NCBI GenBank assembly: GCA_003864495.1
Contig: ML133420.1
Location: 2,357,238 to 2,421,237, forward strand
Source of the DNA: Nemopilema nomurai
Taxonomy: Eukaryota; Cnidaria; Scyphozoa; Rhizostomeae; Rhizostomatidae
DNA length: 64,000 nucleotides
Direction: 5' to 3'
Shown: in pieces, positions 60,401 through 64,000 of the stretch
How the letters are laid out: every line of letters starts with the position of its first letter
How positions within the stretch are numbered: position 1 is the stretch's first letter
Notes under the pieces: generated by a model
Told to the model about the DNA's origin: nothing
What the model saw: the letters and a program-made list of their open reading frames with translations, nothing else
The model's database searches: none
Program-made: the position numbers and the translations under genes

Positions 60401-62845
60401 CACATGCTGGGCAATTGAAGGCCTATTCTTGGAAGTCGGCCCTAGTTTCACTCCGGACACCCAAGCTTGCATAAGCAGCGCGCTTTGAAATTTGCTGCAA
60501 TGGTGATCGATTTCCACAAAGCAATATTGCACACACTGTGCTTACTTTGCGCAATTCTTTGCTCTTCAAATTATTCCAAACGCATGTCGTCGCGACGCAA
60601 GTAGATTTTCTACCCGTGCCTTCATCCGTGTGTACTTTGAAGACACGGGGGATCCAGGATGTTTAATTCGATCGTGGGGGACCCTGCAAACGTATTTGTA
60701 ATGAAGAACTGTTTTTATGTAAAATGACCTTTTATTTTTTTATTCACAACCGAAATGAACCCTCACTAACCATGATCCTTTGCGGCAATTCTGATTTGCC
60801 CCTTCAAGAACGAACAAGGCGTCGAGCAAAAGACCAGCAAAAATAGCATTTTTATATTTATGTTACAAAATTTTGCTTGTTCTCCTGTTGTTTGATTTCA
60901 GACATAATCTGATTTTTTGGGTCTCAGAAAATAGATGTGGGATATTTGGCGACCGCTTGCTGACACAGCCTTTCATTTGCCATTCAGTCGTTTCCCATAT
61001 TTATATTTGTTTATTTCCACCCTTTTCACCACCAGGAACGTGAGTGTGGCGACCCGTTTTCACTAAGTTTCCCTCCACAGTCGTCATTACCCAAATTAAT
61101 ATGGTTTTTGACTTGTTGTGTACGCAAAATTTGCCGACTCGGTGGCGACGGGGGAGCTTCCATTTTCTACTAGCCTCGCAGGGTAAACGGAGAAATTCTC
61201 GCCCTTTTGAAAATGATTTATACAAACTCTTGCACTTATGGTGAGCAATTGAGAAAAACACTTAAACGTTGCATTTACCATGTTGAAACATTTTCCTAGT
61301 TCATGATTTTCGAAGTAAAGTGTCTTTGTGAGAGCCTTTAGCGTGGTATCTGTGTTGATATATGGCTTCGTCTCCAGTTGCTTTTGAGCTCGAAACAATA
61401 AGCAGTGTTCAAGTCCAGGTCAAAGCTCTACTTATCCTGCATGAAATTGACCCAATAGTGTCTCATAGAATGGACAGAAAATCGGCGATTCATTTAGGCC
61501 TGCGTTGATTTTGAACAATTTAGTGGCCTAACCAGAGCCTCCTTATGACTATCTAAACATTAAATTCGAGGTACAATGCTGTTATAAAGCTGGTTCTCTA
61601 GTAGCCGAAACACTCGCGCAAAGCGAAATGTTTTGGCCGCGAAAAAGTTTAAATAATTCGAACTTACTTTTTCAATGCGGCGCAAAAATTATATGAATTC
61701 GAAGGCGCATGCGTACTCTCGAAGCAATTTGCGCGAATTAATGCGTCTTGTGGCAAATCGACATTGCGTGCAATTTTTATGCAGCTGTTTACACCGGTCC
61801 GCGTATTTCGATTCAATTGCATCGTTATCTAAAAGAAATAATTTCTTTTCAGTTAAGCGACCGTGTCTATATTTACGATCCAGTGTTTACTTTGGCCGAA
61901 AGAAATATCATCAAGCATTTTGGTTTCCAATTGATAACGCACAACGAGGTATGTATTTAAAAGCTACATGATGCAAGAAAGGTTTCCCGGCTACTTAGGG
62001 TGTTTTTTCCAGTGCCTTTGATGCCACCATGTGTTTAATGCAGTGATCATTTCGAATTGAACAATACGATGAGTAACTCAAAAATTGTTCGGTAGATCGT
62101 TCTGTGAGGTAGTTGAACGTTGGTGTTGGGCAGACGAACTTTCTAGGGAGTGTAGGATGGCTTTAGAATTGAGAGGAGACGATTTGTTTTTTACCATTAT
62201 GTGACCTTCAAGTAGACACATTGAAATTTCCTTGTTAAACACTACGCCAGTTGCAATAAAAAAGAGGCTGATTTCATGATCACCTTAAAACCCTGCTGTT
62301 AGAATTGACGTCATCTCTTAACCGCGCTCCCAATCGAATAAGTGGACTAAACTTGCAAGGCCTTTGTTGTTAGGAACAGATCTCAGGGCTTTCAAACACA
62401 ATTGTATGACGTAAAAGACCCTTGTATTCATTGTAAAAATTGTATTCATCAATGCCCTATAGCAATGAGTTCCTTAAGATCCATTTCTTTAATTTTGGTC
62501 TAAGTGCTGGATAGTAGAATTGCACTGACCCAAGTATTTTCATGAAATATGTTTACTGGGGTTATACTTGTTCTACCTTCCCTTAACATTAATTAGCAGT
62601 CCTAAGAATGACAGTGTAAAAATGGTAGGCTTAAAATCTTTTATGATCAACATCGTGCAGATTGTAAATTCAGTTTTTCTTGTTGATGTCAAGGAATGTA
62701 GGCGTCAAATAGCAAGACCAGCTTTTGTTTTTATGATGCACTGTGGGAAGGCAATGTACAATAATTTGCTTCAAGCCAACTGGAATCGTACTCAACTAAC
62801 AAATCTCGTCATTATTGGTAACTCCTTTTCATCCTATGCAGAAAG
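57447..62845 (+). CDS. SRRD: SRR1-like protein (SRR1 domain), partial at 3' end
   Basis: SRR1-domain proteins are linked to circadian and heme-related regulation in plants and yeast; their biochemical activity is unclear. Coding exons: 57447-57598, 58313-58353, 58755-58888, 61853-61948 and 62694-62845, phases consistent. The start MEEGFQIVSNRRKKGKNR is basic, as in relatives. Family landmarks: SDGFWDDFTDSLQ, IISYGAGHIATNPTARYQ, then FAFLILLAQHFE, RVYIYDPVFTLAERNIIKHF and FMMHCGKAMYNNLLQANW, and NLVIIGNSFSSY. About 191 residues are visible, ending in phase 2 at 62845. The usual ...HWFP C-terminal exon was not found in the remaining 1.1 kb, so the gene most likely continues beyond the right edge. 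A long 3-kb intron separates exons 3 and 4. Confidence 0.92.
58889..61852 (+). other. SRRD intron 3 (about 3 kb)
   Basis: Contains a 135-bp hAT-like MITE at 59339-59473 and a C-rich repeat fragment near 59172 (AGTGGTGTTTCTACGGAGGC). A short ATG ORF ending at a good donor (59932-60005, MRFWSKFANRIIDGVNHQ...) could be a first exon of a nested gene, but I found no partner exon. Confidence 0.5.
59339..59473. mobile_element. hAT-like MITE, 135 bp, with 8-bp target duplication
   Basis: Flanked by identical GTCCGTAC at 59331-59338 and 59474-59481. Ends are imperfect inverted repeats: CAGGGTCGTTGATAGA on the left and, reversed, CAGGAGCGTAGAGAGA on the right. Very short and non-coding, with a C-homopolymer near its right end. 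Confidence 0.8.
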
Positions 62846-64000
62846 GTAAGCTCTGTTTTATTTTGAGCATATGTCTTATTGAAATTGTTTAGAATGTAAA
62901 CTTGTTTCATACATTCCGCTCCATCTACTCTTTGCCTTTGGTAAACTTTCACCTTTGACTCAATCATTGAAATAATAAGCTTTCAAGTACCAGTTTCGTT
63001 GCAAATGCCACAAATCTAATATAAGGCGGACTGGATTATAAAGTTTAACATAAAACGAAGAATTTAAAGAGGCCTTAAAAAAGAGACATTAGATGGGTGG
63101 AGCTATAAAGAAGGGTGTGGTCAAGTGAACATTTTACCAGCATCAATTGACTTTTTACTAGAATAACATTTGCAACACTAGATTCCTGATTGTTATAAAT
63201 ACGTTTAGTATAGAACATCAAAAGGAAAGCCTCCAATTTCGCAAAAGGGACCCCTTTTCAACAAAGAAGAAGGCCTTTTCGTTAAGTTTCACTGAATTCA
63301 ATTCTGGATCTAGAAGAAAGGTTTTTGAAACAGTTGCAAGAGTCACCTCTTGATTGCCATATGTCACAAAGAGATTTTGACAAGACCCTGTGCAGCTGTT
63401 TTGTGGATGCATGCCCTAGGGACCCAATCGCAGTTGCTGGCCTCTTTGTTTCGGGAATGCACGATGGGAATTACGGGGAACACATCTCTCTCATTCACGA
63501 AATTTCGAGACTCGTGTGAAAAAACCTGATTTACTTGCAGGCATTTCGCAATATAGTTCGATCGTTCTCCACCTAAACGTTTGGCAGTTGCTCAAGCTGT
63601 TTACTTGAGTTGATTTTTCCTTGTTAGGGTCCCGTCGAGGTCACTCAAAGCGGAGGCACCGTATCTCTCCGATGTATCCTTTTCACAGGAAGTTTGGGCC
63701 TATGTCATTAATATTTAATCGCGAGAATGGCAAATTCAAGCTACTTATGTTTCTTTTGGAGAATTTTCCGAAAGGAAGTGATTTGTTGCTGGTGGCGCGT
63801 GCTATTTTTACTTCGAGACCGTCTAATAAGCTCTCTAGCTGTATGTACAGTTAGTTTGCTTGCTTAAAAGTATCCATAATTTATGAAGCTAGGCGCTGCG
63901 CTGAAAATATTTCATTACATGAGACCTAATCAAGTAGTTCTAAATCTCTAAACATAGGTTTTTGTCGTGTTTAGGCCAAATTTAGCAATATCTTTCTCAC
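62846..64000. other. Right-edge sequence after SRRD exon 5
   Basis: Probably SRRD intron. No exon with the expected C-terminal SRR1 motif and no other gene recognised. ORFs at 63325-63519 and 63621-63854 lack identifiable products. Confidence 0.45.

Overview
This is a nuclear segment from an animal genome. Its genes are intron-rich with GT-AG introns, AT-rich spacers, short inverted-repeat transposons and metazoan gene families. The mix of small introns, CCGTAAAT-type MITEs and castor-like zinc fingers fits a marine invertebrate, most likely a cnidarian. That assignment is an inference; no ribosomal or mitochondrial marker is present to confirm it. I saw no rRNA, tRNA, CRISPR, bacterial operon or viral gene.

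I rebuilt nine multi-exon protein genes by joining open stretches at GT/AG boundaries, checking that phases add up, and recognising the products. Left to right: EIF4H (minus, runs off the left edge); UFD1 (plus, complete, 12 coding exons); LRRC43-like (minus, 14-15 exons); a mercaptopyruvate sulfurtransferase, here MPST-A (plus, 2 exons, intact CGSGVSAC loop); a SAM-domain plus castor-type zinc-finger protein (minus, 7 exons); a second sulfurtransferase, MPST-B (minus, 3 exons, active-site Cys replaced by Gly); MRPL18 (minus, 4 exons); UNC119 (minus, 4 exons); and an SRR1-like protein, SRRD (plus, runs off the right edge).

Three divergent pairs are visible: EIF4H/UFD1 (about 2.9 kb apart), LRRC43/MPST-A (about 0.7 kb) and UNC119/SRRD (about 0.8 kb). 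The two short spacers may be shared promoters. The genes do not form one pathway. EIF4H and MRPL18 serve translation, UFD1 serves p97-dependent protein extraction, the MPST pair belongs to sulfur metabolism, and LRRC43 and UNC119 are both linked to cilia.

The most unusual items are the joining of a SAM domain to three castor-type fingers built from repeated exons, and the inverted MPST paralogue that has lost its catalytic cysteine. Spacers and introns hold MITEs (two hAT-like with perfect 8-bp target duplications, and a CCGTAAAT family with TA flanks), a 42-bp minisatellite, an inverted-repeat family in an MRPL18 intron, and simple repeats.
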